Below are positions 36,946 to 45,400 of a stretch of 64,000 nucleotides of DNA, in pieces (the stretch's first letter is position 1; each line of letters begins with the position of its first letter). Position numbers and translations under genes: made by a program. The stretch spans positions 1 through 64,000 of the forward strand of contig JACOND010000009.1 of NCBI GenBank assembly GCA_014323935.1, written 5' to 3'. Source of the DNA: Bdellovibrionales bacterium. Lineage in GTDB: Bacteria > Bdellovibrionota > Bdellovibrionia > Bdellovibrionales > UBA1609. The notes beneath the pieces were generated by a model. The model saw only the letters and a program-made list of their open reading frames with translations. It had not been told where the DNA came from and searched no databases.

Positions 36946-37236
36946 ATGAAAGCTCTTATTGGAATTTTATATAAACCTTATCTTACCTTTTTATTATGTC
37001 TTGTTTTTTTAACTATCAATTTAATTTTTAGAGGAACTTTATTTCAAGTTTTTAAATTAAACCAAGATTTAAAAATTGTAAAAAACAGAATTGTATTTCT
37101 TGAAAAACAAAATAAAAAAATAAAAGAAAAAATCAAGCTTTCACAAGATCTTGATTTTATAGAAAAAGAATTGAGAGATCGATTGGACTACACCGAAGAA
37201 GATGATTTGATTTTTATTTTTCCAGAAAAAATTTAA
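36946..37236 (+). CDS. FtsB/DivIC-like septum formation initiator
   Basis: The 96-residue bitopic protein has one N-terminal membrane helix (about residues 12-30). A short coiled coil (NQDLKIVKNRIVFLEKQNKKIKEK, about 40-65) and the end ELRDRLDYTEEDDLIFIFP follow, typical of FtsB. Its position right after enolase matches the frequent eno-ftsB order in proteobacteria. It would act in the FtsBLQ divisome complex. Its TAA shares TTAA with the stop of the convergent dacB. Confidence 0.85.
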   Translation: MKALIGILYKPYLTFLLCLVFLTINLIFRGTLFQVFKLNQDLKIVKNRIVFLEKQNKKIKEKIKLSQDLDFIEKELRDRLDYTEEDDLIFIFPEKI

Positions 37237-38693
37237 TTAATTAAAAGCAAAAGAGTTTCATCAAAAAGGTCTTTGGCTTTTTGCATTTTTTCAGGACTCC
37301 CATTAAAAATAAAAACAAAGACATATTGTTTTGTTTCAGAACCTGCCCAACCTGCTAAACCTAAAACCCCTGAGAGGGAACCAGTTTTAGCTCTTACAAA
37401 AGATTTAGGAGGAAGATTTTCAAAACGTTTTTCTAAAGTACCTTCACCCCTTGCGAGAGGATAAGAGGACAAAAACTCTGGTTTGTAATATTGATTTTCA
37501 ATAAGTAACAAAGATTTCTTTATGTCTCTTGGACTCAATTTATTATTACGACTTAGACCCGAAGGTTCTTCAAGTGTCAAGTCTCGAAATCCTTTCTGAT
37601 TGAGATAAGTTTGAATTTTTTTCATTCCTAAATCAAGATCTCCTTTCTTTGCCCCTTCTAACAAAGGGAGATGACTCACCAACATTCGAGTTACAAAGTT
37701 ACTAGAATACTTCATCATATTGTAACTGTGAAAAGGAAAAGCTCGACTTTTCCACTCCGCTAAAACAAAACAAGAGCTTTGACAAGAACCTTCTTTAACC
37801 CCCTTTGAAATTTGAATTCCTCTTTGCTTTAAAAAAGCTAAAGCATTGTATCCTAACCACAGAGCAGGTTTTTTAATGCTTCTATATTTTACAATTTCTG
37901 TTTCTTTTAAATCAATTTCTCCTCGAATTTCAAAAACTTCTTTATTTTTAAAAAGCTTTTTTCTTTTAATAACAATCTTATTTTTAGTTCCTGTTTTAAC
38001 TTTATTAAGAACTTCTATATAGAGATTTTGAGGATTGGCATAAACAAAGGCCGGATCTTTTAACTTCGTTCCAGGACGAATATAAAAGGCTACGGAATTC
38101 CAGTTAAAAGAACTTGCCCCTGAAGGAGCTAAATAACTTCTTTCTGATTCTTCTAAATCCGTTTCTGTTTGATACAAACTAGAATCTATTAAAAGATGTC
38201 CTTCAACTTGTTTCAGATTTGATCGAGTTAAAACATTTACAAGTTTCCATAAAGATTCTGAAGTAAAACTAGAATCTCCCCCTCCTTTTAAAATCAAATC
38301 TCCTTTTAAAATTCCTTTTTCAACAAGAGAGGAAGATATAAAACTTGTTTTAAAAGTATAAGAGAGAGGATAAAAATGATAGAGAGATAACAAGGTGGGA
38401 ATTTTTGCTAAGGAAGCAGGAATAAACAGTTTGTCGGCATGAAGAGAATAAATACTTTCTGTTTTTTCTTCCAAAGAAGAGATAATTAAACCTAAGGAAC
38501 TCAGCTTTAAACCTTTCGCTTTTACTTTTTGTTTAATAGAGTCAGCAAGCTGTTTTTCTTTTAAATTTTCTAAATCAGATGTTCTTTTAAAAGCTCCCCC
38601 ATAAACAAAAGAGACTTTAAGCAAAAATAAAAACAAAAAATTCTTAGAATTTTTAAAAGCCTTTTTTCTTAAAATTTTTATCAAATCAAACAT
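37233..38693 (-). CDS. dacB: D-alanyl-D-alanine carboxypeptidase/endopeptidase (PBP4, DacB)
   Basis: The 486-residue S13 penicillin-binding protein has the SxxK motif in IPASLAKIPT (Ser94, Lys97), SxN in YSSNFVTRM, and KTG in VRAKTGSLSGVLGLAG. The large insertion between the first two motifs is typical of PBP4. A hydrophobic N-terminus (about residues 17-31) serves as signal peptide. It trims cell-wall peptides in the periplasm. It is convergent with ftsB. Confidence 0.92.
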   Translation of the reverse strand: MFDLIKILRKKAFKNSKNFLFLFLLKVSFVYGGAFKRTSDLENLKEKQLADSIKQKVKAKGLKLSSLGLIISSLEEKTESIYSLHADKLFIPASLAKIPTLLSLYHFYPLSYTFKTSFISSSLVEKGILKGDLILKGGGDSSFTSESLWKLVNVLTRSNLKQVEGHLLIDSSLYQTETDLEESERSYLAPSGASSFNWNSVAFYIRPGTKLKDPAFVYANPQNLYIEVLNKVKTGTKNKIVIKRKKLFKNKEVFEIRGEIDLKETEIVKYRSIKKPALWLGYNALAFLKQRGIQISKGVKEGSCQSSCFVLAEWKSRAFPFHSYNMMKYSSNFVTRMLVSHLPLLEGAKKGDLDLGMKKIQTYLNQKGFRDLTLEEPSGLSRNNKLSPRDIKKSLLLIENQYYKPEFLSSYPLARGEGTLEKRFENLPPKSFVRAKTGSLSGVLGLAGWAGSETKQYVFVFIFNGSPEKMQKAKDLFDETLLLLIN

Positions 38694-38746
38694 TTTATAA
38701 TTTTTTTAATTTTATCAAACTTTCTTTTTATTCCCTCTAAAAACTC

Positions 38747-38797
38747 TATACTACAAATAAAAGGAGAGGGATGGGAAGTTTTTTTTCACTCTCCTTT
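38747..38797 (+). promoter_or_regulatory. Candidate promoter -10 and leader hairpin before the peptide-binding protein gene
   Basis: TATACT at 38747-38752 is a good -10, but no clear -35 is visible. Just after it AAAGGAGAG (38760-38768) is the exact reverse complement of CTCTCCTTT (38789-38797), giving a 9-bp stem in the mRNA leader about 33 bases before the ATG at 38830. The 5' arm looks like an extra Shine-Dalgarno. Confidence 0.35.
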
Positions 38798-38829
38798 GAT
38801 TATTTAAAATTTTATAGTAAGTTTCTTTT

Positions 38830-40311
38830 ATGAAAAAGATTTTATATGTCTCTTTTTTATTTTTTACTCTCAATGGATTTTCAAAAAAAGAAACTTCTAA
38901 AGACACTCTTTTTGTCATCTTAGATTCCCGTCCAGAAACTTTAGATCCAAGAAAATCGGTTTCTGCAAATGGCATGCGAATGGTAGATTTAATTTTCGAC
39001 TCTTTTATCAATTTTGATCAAAAAGGTCAATTAAAACCAGGGCTTGCTGAAAGTTGGAAACTAGAAGGACTGACATGGATTTTGAAATTGAAGGCGAATT
39101 TAAAATTTTCAAACGGACGCCCTGTAACTAAAGAAGATATCTTATTTAGTTTTAAAGAATTTAAAAACAATTCTCATTTTAAGCATGCTTTTAAAAATAT
39201 TGAATCTGTTGAAATTTTAGAAAATCCTAAAAATCAATGGACTGTAAAAGTCACTTTAAAAAAATTCCAAGCCCCTTTTATCTCCTCTGATTTACCTGTT
39301 CTTAAAATTTTACCTCAAAAAGAAAGTCAGTTAAAAAACTTTAACAAATTTCCCATAGGTTTAGGATCTTGGTCTGTTGTAAAAAATAATTTTAGACAAA
39401 TCACATTGAAGAGAAATTCTCCCGTTTTCCTTTCAAAACCTCAGTTTTTATCTTTTCAAATCATAAGAGATAGTTTCACTCGAACTCAAAAAATGCTCTC
39501 TCAAGAAATGGATATTGCCCCTTCGGTTCTTCCCTTAATTTATTTGCAAAAATTTAAAGATAAAAATTTTAATATTTATTCGACAGCTGGATTTTCTACA
39601 ACTTATTTACTTCTCAATTTAAAAAATAACGTACTCAATCAAAAAGAAGTTCGTCAAGCTTTAGCTTTAGCTATCAATTCAAAAGAAATCATAAAACACA
39701 AACTCTATGACTATGCTGTACCCGCTTTTTCCTTTATCCATCCGGAGAGTTTTTTCTTTCACCCCAGTTTAAAAGCTTCCTCTTTTGATTTAGAAAAAGC
39801 AAAACAAATTATTCAAAAGTTAAATTTAAAAAAGACTCCTCTAAAATTAAGTTGTTCGAATAACTCTAACACAAGGGTTAAAGCGAAAGTCTTAGCTAGT
39901 CAAATCAGTCAAACAGGACTCAAAATCTCTGTAGAATCCGCTGATTGGGGAACTTTTTATAAAGACGTAGGTCAAGGAGCTTATGATATAGCTTTAATGA
40001 GATGGGTGGGGGTCAAAGATCCAGATATTTACCGCATAGCTTTTCATAGTGAAAACCAAGCCCCTAAAGGCCGAAATAGAAGTTTTTACAGCAATAAAAA
40101 TTTAGATACTTTGTTAGAAAAAGCTTTAAGACAAAGAGATCCTCTCAAAAGGAAATTGATTTACAATAAAATACAAGAGATCATTGCAGAAAATAAGATT
40201 GTTATTCCTTTATGGCATGACATGGAAATATCTGTTGTAAAAAAGGATATTGAAAATTATAAAATCCGAGCTAACGGAGATTTTTTATCTCTTCCTTTTG
40301 TCAAAAAGTAA
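38830..40311 (+). CDS. ABC transporter substrate-binding protein, peptide/nickel family 5
   Basis: The 493-residue protein has a signal peptide ending near NGFSK, then the family-5 hallmark PETLDPRKSVSANGMRMV and ESWKLEGLTWILKLKANLKF. The late region QASTG-like L-SQISQTGLKISVESADW and PDIYRIAFHS follow. Such proteins bind oligopeptides or similar solutes in the periplasm. No permease or ATPase genes are adjacent, so it either pairs with a remote transporter or acts alone. Confidence 0.9.
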   Translation: MKKILYVSFLFFTLNGFSKKETSKDTLFVILDSRPETLDPRKSVSANGMRMVDLIFDSFINFDQKGQLKPGLAESWKLEGLTWILKLKANLKFSNGRPVTKEDILFSFKEFKNNSHFKHAFKNIESVEILENPKNQWTVKVTLKKFQAPFISSDLPVLKILPQKESQLKNFNKFPIGLGSWSVVKNNFRQITLKRNSPVFLSKPQFLSFQIIRDSFTRTQKMLSQEMDIAPSVLPLIYLQKFKDKNFNIYSTAGFSTTYLLLNLKNNVLNQKEVRQALALAINSKEIIKHKLYDYAVPAFSFIHPESFFFHPSLKASSFDLEKAKQIIQKLNLKKTPLKLSCSNNSNTRVKAKVLASQISQTGLKISVESADWGTFYKDVGQGAYDIALMRWVGVKDPDIYRIAFHSENQAPKGRNRSFYSNKNLDTLLEKALRQRDPLKRKLIYNKIQEIIAENKIVIPLWHDMEISVVKKDIENYKIRANGDFLSLPFVKK

Positions 40312-40845
40312 AAATAAAGATTAACAATTTTAGAAAGAAACAACTATGGATTTTAATATTAAATCAGCCAGAGAATTTCTCTCATAACCTTAAATCATGT
40401 TAAAACAAGAGTTATTACAATCCAAGATAAAATTTGGAAAAAGTCTATATTGAAAAAACTTCAAGCTATAAGGAAACTTGTGAGGGCTGTTATTAGTAAA
40501 GATTTTTTTCGTTTTAACAGAGCAACAAGTTTATAATTTCCTATTTTTTCTTATATTTATACATTGTCTAAAATAAATAAAGCTTCTTCTTCATAAGGGT
40601 TTACATTATCGAAAAAACTTGATACTTTGAGTTCATATTTTTCCAGGAGGATTTATTTTATTTTCAACAGAAGGTTTCCCTTAACAACAATTTTTTCTTT
40701 TGGTATTTTGGTCTGAAATATAAATTGATTTGATAAATGCCCTCAGGAGAATAAAGACGAGAGTAAGGAATTTAAAAAAAAGATTGCTCGAAGTATTATA
40801 AAAAAGGTTTTTTATTATATTTTTTATATTGTAAGCCAGTGATTT
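40312..40845 (+). other. Intergenic stretch with a stop-free remnant
   Basis: About 530 bases lack an intact gene. One plus-strand frame is free of stops from about 40364 to a TAA at 40534-40536 and has protein-like content (HVKTRVITIQDKIWKKSI, then KLVRAVISKDFFRFNR). It has no usable start; an ATG at 40345 is in another frame. It may be the remains of a dead gene of unknown family. The rest shows nothing recognisable. Confidence 0.35.
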
Positions 40846-40848
40846 TTG

Positions 40849-42012
40849 ATGTCTTTAAGTAAAAAAATTAAGAGTCTTTTATTTTTATCCCTATTTTTGT
40901 TTATTTTTGCTTTTTATATTTTAAAACAAAATACTTTACACTTTTTTAGTAAAGACAAAAAAGTTACAGCAAAATGTTGGAATGAGATTAACTTTAAAAA
41001 AACAGAGAAATTGCTATTAGAATCTCCCATTAAATCAAAAATTCCTTTTTATGAATATTATAAACAGGAACAGCTTTCTAAAGGAAAAACGAGCCAGGAA
41101 ATTGATAAGGAATATTTTTACAAAGATAGAAGAAAGAAACATTATACCAAAACAAATCTTTTTGTTTTATTTTATGATAACGGTCTAAAAGCTATTTTTA
41201 GAGTATTTCATAATAGTTTCTCAGAGAGTTTATCTAAAAGTATATCAGCTTATAAAATTTCAGAATTTCTTAATATGAAAATAGTTCCTCCTACTTTGTT
41301 GAGAGAAGTAGACGGTAAAACAGGAACTGTGCAGTTGTTTGTGGAAAATATTTTAAATTTAAATTATTCTTCAAAATATTTGAAGAATTTAAGCTTAACT
41401 CAAAAAAACAATCTTTATCTTTTTTTGTTTTTAACAGGTCAATATGACGTTCATTATGAGAATATTTTGATTTCCAAAAAGTGTTTTTTGCCAGTTTTTG
41501 TAGATCATGATAAATTATCACCTGAGATTCAAGTACAATGGGGAAAGATTCCTTTTCAGTATTATCCTATAAAAGAAAATTATATTAATTTTGATAAAAA
41601 ATATTATGAATCAGTCCCCTTTGAAGAGGCAGAAATTTTAAAAAACCCATCATTTGAAGTTTTAAAAAAAACTTTTTCAGGTTTAAGTCTTTATCGTATC
41701 AATCAATTAGAAAAACTTATAAATCACGACTTTAAACTTGAAAGTATCTCTTACTTTAAATATAAAGATGCTTATTTTATACAAGAACCAAGAAGTATAT
41801 ACAAACATCTTTTACCCTCCCCCACAGTCAAAACTTATTCTAAAAAAACGGTCAAAAAACTGGAGCGAATGGATGAGAAGATTCTAAAAGATCTAGTGGT
41901 AGGATATTTAAAACAAGATCAAGCCTTTATAAATGGTTTTCTTCATAGAAGAGATCTTTTTCTTAAAGAATTAAAACTTAAATCGGATGTAAACACAATT
42001 TATATTAGCTAA
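40849..42012 (+). CDS. Membrane-anchored protein with kinase-fold-like motifs, function unknown
   Basis: The protein of about 387 residues has one N-terminal hydrophobic helix (about residues 9-25) and a large hydrophilic part, probably outside the cytoplasm. The order AYKISEFLNMKIVPPTLLRE, GKTGTVQLFVEN, FLTGQYDVHYENILIS and PVFVDHDKLS recalls HipA/Fam20/PI4K-type kinases, with Asp200 and Asp219/221 in the catalytic and metal positions. The usual ATP-binding Lys reads Arg (IFRV) and the helix-C Glu is not obvious, so it may be a pseudokinase. The ATG at 40849 follows a TTG at 40846. It stands alone at the edge of an eroded island. Confidence 0.6.
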   Translation: MSLSKKIKSLLFLSLFLFIFAFYILKQNTLHFFSKDKKVTAKCWNEINFKKTEKLLLESPIKSKIPFYEYYKQEQLSKGKTSQEIDKEYFYKDRRKKHYTKTNLFVLFYDNGLKAIFRVFHNSFSESLSKSISAYKISEFLNMKIVPPTLLREVDGKTGTVQLFVENILNLNYSSKYLKNLSLTQKNNLYLFLFLTGQYDVHYENILISKKCFLPVFVDHDKLSPEIQVQWGKIPFQYYPIKENYINFDKKYYESVPFEEAEILKNPSFEVLKKTFSGLSLYRINQLEKLINHDFKLESISYFKYKDAYFIQEPRSIYKHLLPSPTVKTYSKKTVKKLERMDEKILKDLVVGYLKQDQAFINGFLHRRDLFLKELKLKSDVNTIYIS

Positions 42013-43129
42013 TTATATATCTTTATTAAAAGCTTTCATTTTTCTACTTTGATATAAAGGAAACCTGTTAGCTATAGGATATCTCCAAGATTCTTTTAAA
42101 TATTATCTTTTGAAAAACCTAAAAAATCTTTTCAATTTTTCAATTTACATTTAATGCAGTTTAGCTCTGAGCCATCCCTTAATATATCTTTCTACTTCAT
42201 TTTGAAGAAATGGTAAAAAATTTGTGTGTATTATTCACTAAGTAAATAACTTGATTAGCTATCTCTTTTGAGTTTTCCTGCTTCAAAGAAGCCTTATCTA
42301 AAATTTCATTTACAATGAGTTGCCTTTTATAAAGCAAAAGAGACGATTTTACTTCTTTCATCTCGTCTTTGTTGAATTTGCTCATTAAGCTTATCATACT
42401 TAGAGAAGTTTTCTAAATTCTTAATTTGTTTTTCTATAGCAAAATATCCTTAAGATTGTTTTTTATGAGTCTTTTTCTATTGGTTCTTTATAATAATTTT
42501 TTTTCATTACTTATAGAAAATCCTCTAATTTCCTTCCCTCCAAGTTTCATTCCAAGGGCTTCCCTTTTCATAGATAATAAAACATAATTGCCAAGCATTT
42601 AAAGCTCCATATTTCTCAAAAAACAATTTTCATAATTTTTCTTTCATTATCATCAAAATCAGAACTAAAATCTTACTAAAAATTTCCTAGCTTTTGTTAA
42701 TCTTTGAGCTTTTTTCTTTATTCGTTTTCATACTTAAACTCGTGATATATACTAGGAAACACACCATGCTTCTACATATTCATTAGCTAATCCTTTATTA
42801 AAAATAGCTAATTGAATCCATGAGAAATGGTAAGACAACTTAAGGAGCTGCATTAAAGTTAAACCCCTTTTCATGATTCAATCCTATAAATTCACTTGCA
42901 ATAGCTACAAGGTCATGACCTCTATTTGAGATTGTTCAAACCCCTTTACAATAACTTTAACCTAAAAGATATATTTTGTTATTATTTGATTAGAATTCTA
43001 GGTACACATTCGACCGTAATTTGAAGTTCCTATAATTCAAAGAATCACAACATCTCTAGCATATATAATAAAGAGTATCTTAATTATTTCCACCTGTCAC
43101 TTATTCACCTCCTACAGTCAAATATATAA

Positions 43130-43400
43130 TTCCTAAAAAAAGCCTTAAGTAAAAAATGATACTCTAAGAGTTGGTTATAAAATTTCTTATCATAAGAACT
43201 TTTATGTTCTAAAAGTATAAAAACTCTTTAGCTGATTTTAAGAAAACCTTTAAAGGAAAGGGATAAAATAAGATTCACTCTTCTATCTTCAAAAATATCT
43301 TTTTGTATTTCTAGTTTTTTTAAATCACAGCTTTAAAGTTCTTTTTTAGAAAAGATGAGCTGAAGTAATTTTTTACTTAGTTTAGGATATGAGTAAAAGT
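43130..43400 (-). pseudogene. Remnant of an Rpn-family PD-(D/E)XK nuclease/transposase gene
   Basis: The minus strand reads LKKLEIQKDIFEDRRVNLIL, then LSLSFKGF, an in-frame stop, and FILLEHKSSYDKKFYNQLLE at 43157-43215. The LLEHKS and QLLEY pattern is the hallmark of Rpn (YhgA-like) recombination-promoting nucleases. Several stops and frame breaks show that the gene is dead. A second remnant in opposite orientation lies at about 44758-44900. Confidence 0.6.
43232..43275 (+). repeat. Long inverted repeat, left arm
   Basis: These 44 bases match the reverse complement of 44854-44897 with three mismatches; the inner 27 bases (43249-43275) are identical. Weaker similarity continues beyond the perfect core, through the Rpn coding remnants. 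It is best explained by two copies of one gene in opposite orientation. Confidence 0.85.
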
Positions 43401-43705
43401 TTCTTAAAGAATTTATCATAACTGAAAGAGGTTTTTTTGTTTTTGGAATAATCTTTTTAATAAATTAAGCTTGTTATTTTTTTCAAGAATCCTAAAAAAA
43501 TTTAAAAAAAATAAAAGCTCTTTTTTAGTATTATTCTTATAATTTTTTTAAGAGAACATTTCTTTTCTTCCAATTGAATAAAATGTAAAAAAACTGAATT
43601 TAGTGTTAATTCCTAAACTCTCATAATCTCAACTACATCCTCAACCTAAATAATAAATCTCTTTAATACTTTCATAACTCTCTAAATTCTTTTTAATCTT
43701 TAGAA

Positions 43706-43937
43706 AAATGTATTTCTCTACATAAATCCAAGATGAGAATATAAAATCAAATTGTCTCAATTTCTAAAATTAGACGTTATTATTAAACTTTTATTTGTAA
43801 TAATAAAATTATATGTCATACAAAGTTTCAAAAATTAAATAAAGTTTATTCTCTTAATAGAGCGTTTGCTATTATTTAGGTTTTAGTAGCGGGGGAGATT
43901 TCAGCTTACAACAAATACAGAACCAATGCAAAAGCTT
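43706..43937 (+). repeat. Long imperfect direct repeat, copy 1
   Basis: This stretch aligns in the same orientation with 44922-45148, starting AAATGTATTTCTCTA and ending GCAAAAGCTT in both. Copy 2 still has an open frame over its second half, while copy 1 has stops and is more decayed. It is probably a duplicated, dying gene of unknown family. Confidence 0.75.
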
Positions 43938-44013
43938 GTAAGATTCACTCTTACTTTTGTTCGGTATCCGGTTGTTCAATCTAACTTGGTGAGTTATTAT
44001 TATAAATAATAAA
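43938..44013 (+). repeat. 75-bp direct repeat, copy 1
   Basis: This copy starts GTAAGATTCACTCTTA and contains TTCGGTATCCGG and CTTGGTGAGTTATT. It differs from copy 2 (44683-44757) at only a few positions. The two copies bracket the intact nuclease-like gene at 44016-44576. In copy 2 the repeat runs directly into the N-terminal coding remnant of an Rpn gene, so it may be that gene's upstream region. Confidence 0.85.
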
Positions 44014-44015
44014 TT

Positions 44016-44576
44016 TTAAGAAAAAACTTTTGGTTTAAAACCCTTCTTGTTGACTAGACTCGCACTGCTACCCGTCGCTCTAATCACAAATAAACCCTTC
44101 CTTTCAGCATAGACACTGGCTTTCTCTTCCGATTTTAAGTAAGCTATCGCCCCATAAATCCTCTTCTCTTTAAAAATAGGAATACGAACAGGAAACTTTT
44201 TTAAATCTTCTAAAAAATACTTCACATGCTTAACCCTTAAAGTCGTTTTTACTTCCACTACAACCATTTCCTTACCATTACTTGCCACAATGTCATACTC
44301 ATATTGATCCTTTTCACTTCTGTGTTTGATATTGGGGTAGGTGTTTATAACTTTAATACCTTGTTCATTAAGAATGTTTATAAGATCTCCTTCAACAAGA
44401 CTTTCCATAAATTTACCCCATTGGGTCTCAAAAAGAGATCTCGTCTCTTTTATTTTCTCACCCGTTTCTTTCATTTGCTTACTTGTTTGTTTTTGAATTT
44501 CACGGATTTCTTTTAAACCTTTTTGATTCTCCCTGATAAGATCCCAAATTTCTTTAGCTTGTGGTGAAACTGACAT
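44016..44576 (-). CDS. PD-(D/E)XK nuclease-like protein (DUF3782-type)
   Basis: The 186-residue protein has an N-terminal coiled coil (about residues 15-50). A nuclease-fold domain follows with YEYDIVASNGKEMVVVEVK, giving Asp95, Glu108 and Lys110 in the PD-(D/E)XK pattern. Proteins of this build are usually annotated DUF3782 and are scattered in many copies in some genomes; their role is unknown. A perfect AAGGAG lies upstream of the ATG, and the frame is intact although everything around it is decayed. It is bracketed by 75-bp direct repeats. Confidence 0.78.
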   Translation of the reverse strand: MSVSPQAKEIWDLIRENQKGLKEIREIQKQTSKQMKETGEKIKETRSLFETQWGKFMESLVEGDLINILNEQGIKVINTYPNIKHRSEKDQYEYDIVASNGKEMVVVEVKTTLRVKHVKYFLEDLKKFPVRIPIFKEKRIYGAIAYLKSEEKASVYAERKGLFVIRATGSSASLVNKKGFKPKVFS

Positions 44577-44682
44577 AAAATCTCCTTAATTTAAAAACTA
44601 TAATACTACAAACAATTAAAAAAATCTATATAAAAAGAGCTTTTTAGTATTTTATTAAGTAAAGAGTTTCAAGGCTTTTTTT

Positions 44683-44757
44683 GTAAGATTCACTCTTATT
44701 TTTGTTCGGTATCCGGTCGTTCAATCTGACTTGGTGAGTTATTTTATAAATGATAAA
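44683..44757 (+). repeat. 75-bp direct repeat, copy 2
   Basis: This is nearly identical to 43938-44013 in the same orientation. It ends at the ATG-like start of a decayed Rpn reading frame (MIKTKEYLPLIF), which suggests the repeat is the 5' flank of a mobile or multicopy Rpn gene. Confidence 0.85.
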
Positions 44758-44900
44758 AACTAAGGAATACCTTCCTCTCATCTTTTTAAAAAAAGAACTT
44801 GAAAGCTATGATTTAAAAAAATAGAAAAAGACACTTCGGAAGCTAAAAGAGCAAATCTTATTTTATCCCTTTCCTTTAAATCTTTTCCTAAAATCAGATG
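44758..44900 (+). pseudogene. N-terminal remnant of a second Rpn-family nuclease gene
   Basis: The plus strand reads KEYLPLIFLKKELESYDLKK, a stop, then KDTSEAKRANLILSLSFKSF. This matches the first remnant at 43130-43400 and the YLP...L.....DL.. pattern of Rpn N-termini. The frame is interrupted, and the rest of the gene (catalytic and C-terminal parts) is missing after about 44900. Confidence 0.55.
44854..44897 (-). repeat. Long inverted repeat, right arm
   Basis: This is the reverse complement of 43232-43275 with three mismatches; the 27 bases at 44854-44880 are an exact match. It lies inside the second Rpn remnant. Confidence 0.85.
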
Positions 44901-44921
44901 AAGAAATTATCATGTCTAAAC

Positions 44922-45148
44922 AAATGTATTTCTCTATATAAATCCAAGAGAAGAATATAAACTCAAAAACCTCAAATTCTAAAACTAGTTTTTATTCCTA
45001 AATTTTTATTTGTAATAATAAAATTATTATAATACAAAGTTTCAAAACTTAAATAAAGGTTTTTCTCTTACTAAAGCGTTTGATTATTGGGCTTTTAGCA
45101 AACGTTACCATTCCAGCTTTAACAAATACAAAAATGATGCAAAAGCTT
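44922..45148 (+). repeat. Long imperfect direct repeat, copy 2
   Basis: This aligns with 43706-43937 in the same orientation. Its second half is part of an open frame reading KAFDYWAFSKRYHSSFNKY, whose counterpart in copy 1 is disrupted. The 75-bp repeat that follows copy 1 directly does not follow this copy. Confidence 0.75.
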
Positions 45149-45400
45149 CAGCCATGATAAAGTTCAATCAACAATATAAACAAAACCTTTAGCTTGTTTT
45201 ACTATAAAGGGTAAGTTAGAGATAAAATCAAAAGCTTGCACAATTTGTTTTGATGCTAAGTTAGACAGGTAAATAAAAGAACAGAAAGTTTGTATAGCCT
45301 TTGTTAATGATGGTTTAATAAGTAATGGTCCAATTTTTGAAACTGATTTGACGATGTCTATTAAAAAAGATACATTTAAAGCTGATGGGACATGTGAATA
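45022..45400 (+). pseudogene. Broken gene of unknown family
   Basis: One frame is open from 45022 to a TAG near 45192 (ending MIKFNQQYKQNL). A second frame continues with KGKLEIKSKACTICFDAKLD, one in-frame TAA, and KEQKVCIAFVNDGLISNGPI to a TAA near 45400. Both parts look like real protein and probably belonged to one gene, now with a frameshift and a nonsense change. No family is recognised. Confidence 0.4.

Larger units (their letters stand above)
42013..44015. other. Eroded non-coding region with gene remnants and repeats
   Basis: Two kilobases lack an intact gene. The minus strand holds a decayed Rpn-type nuclease (about 43130-43400). An open frame of 66 codons at 42197-42397 ends in LLLYKRQLIVNEILDKASL and may be the tail of the same gene or another. 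The plus strand carries repeat copies at 43706-43937 and 43938-44013. Other protein-like fragments on the minus strand (such as GHDLVAIASEFIGLNH) are broken by stops. The rest is AT-rich with no recognisable feature. Confidence 0.5.

Noticed and set aside
38751-39011. Minus-strand 86-residue ORF opposite the peptide-binding protein start
   Set aside because: It lies mostly antisense to a clear signal peptide and family motif of the plus-strand gene.
42197-42397. Independent 66-residue gene
   Set aside because: It has no convincing ribosome site and lies in a decayed region; it reads like the tail of a dead gene.
43232-44897. Terminal inverted repeats of a transposon
   Set aside because: The repeat lies within the coding part of two related gene remnants, so paired gene copies explain it better than transposon ends.
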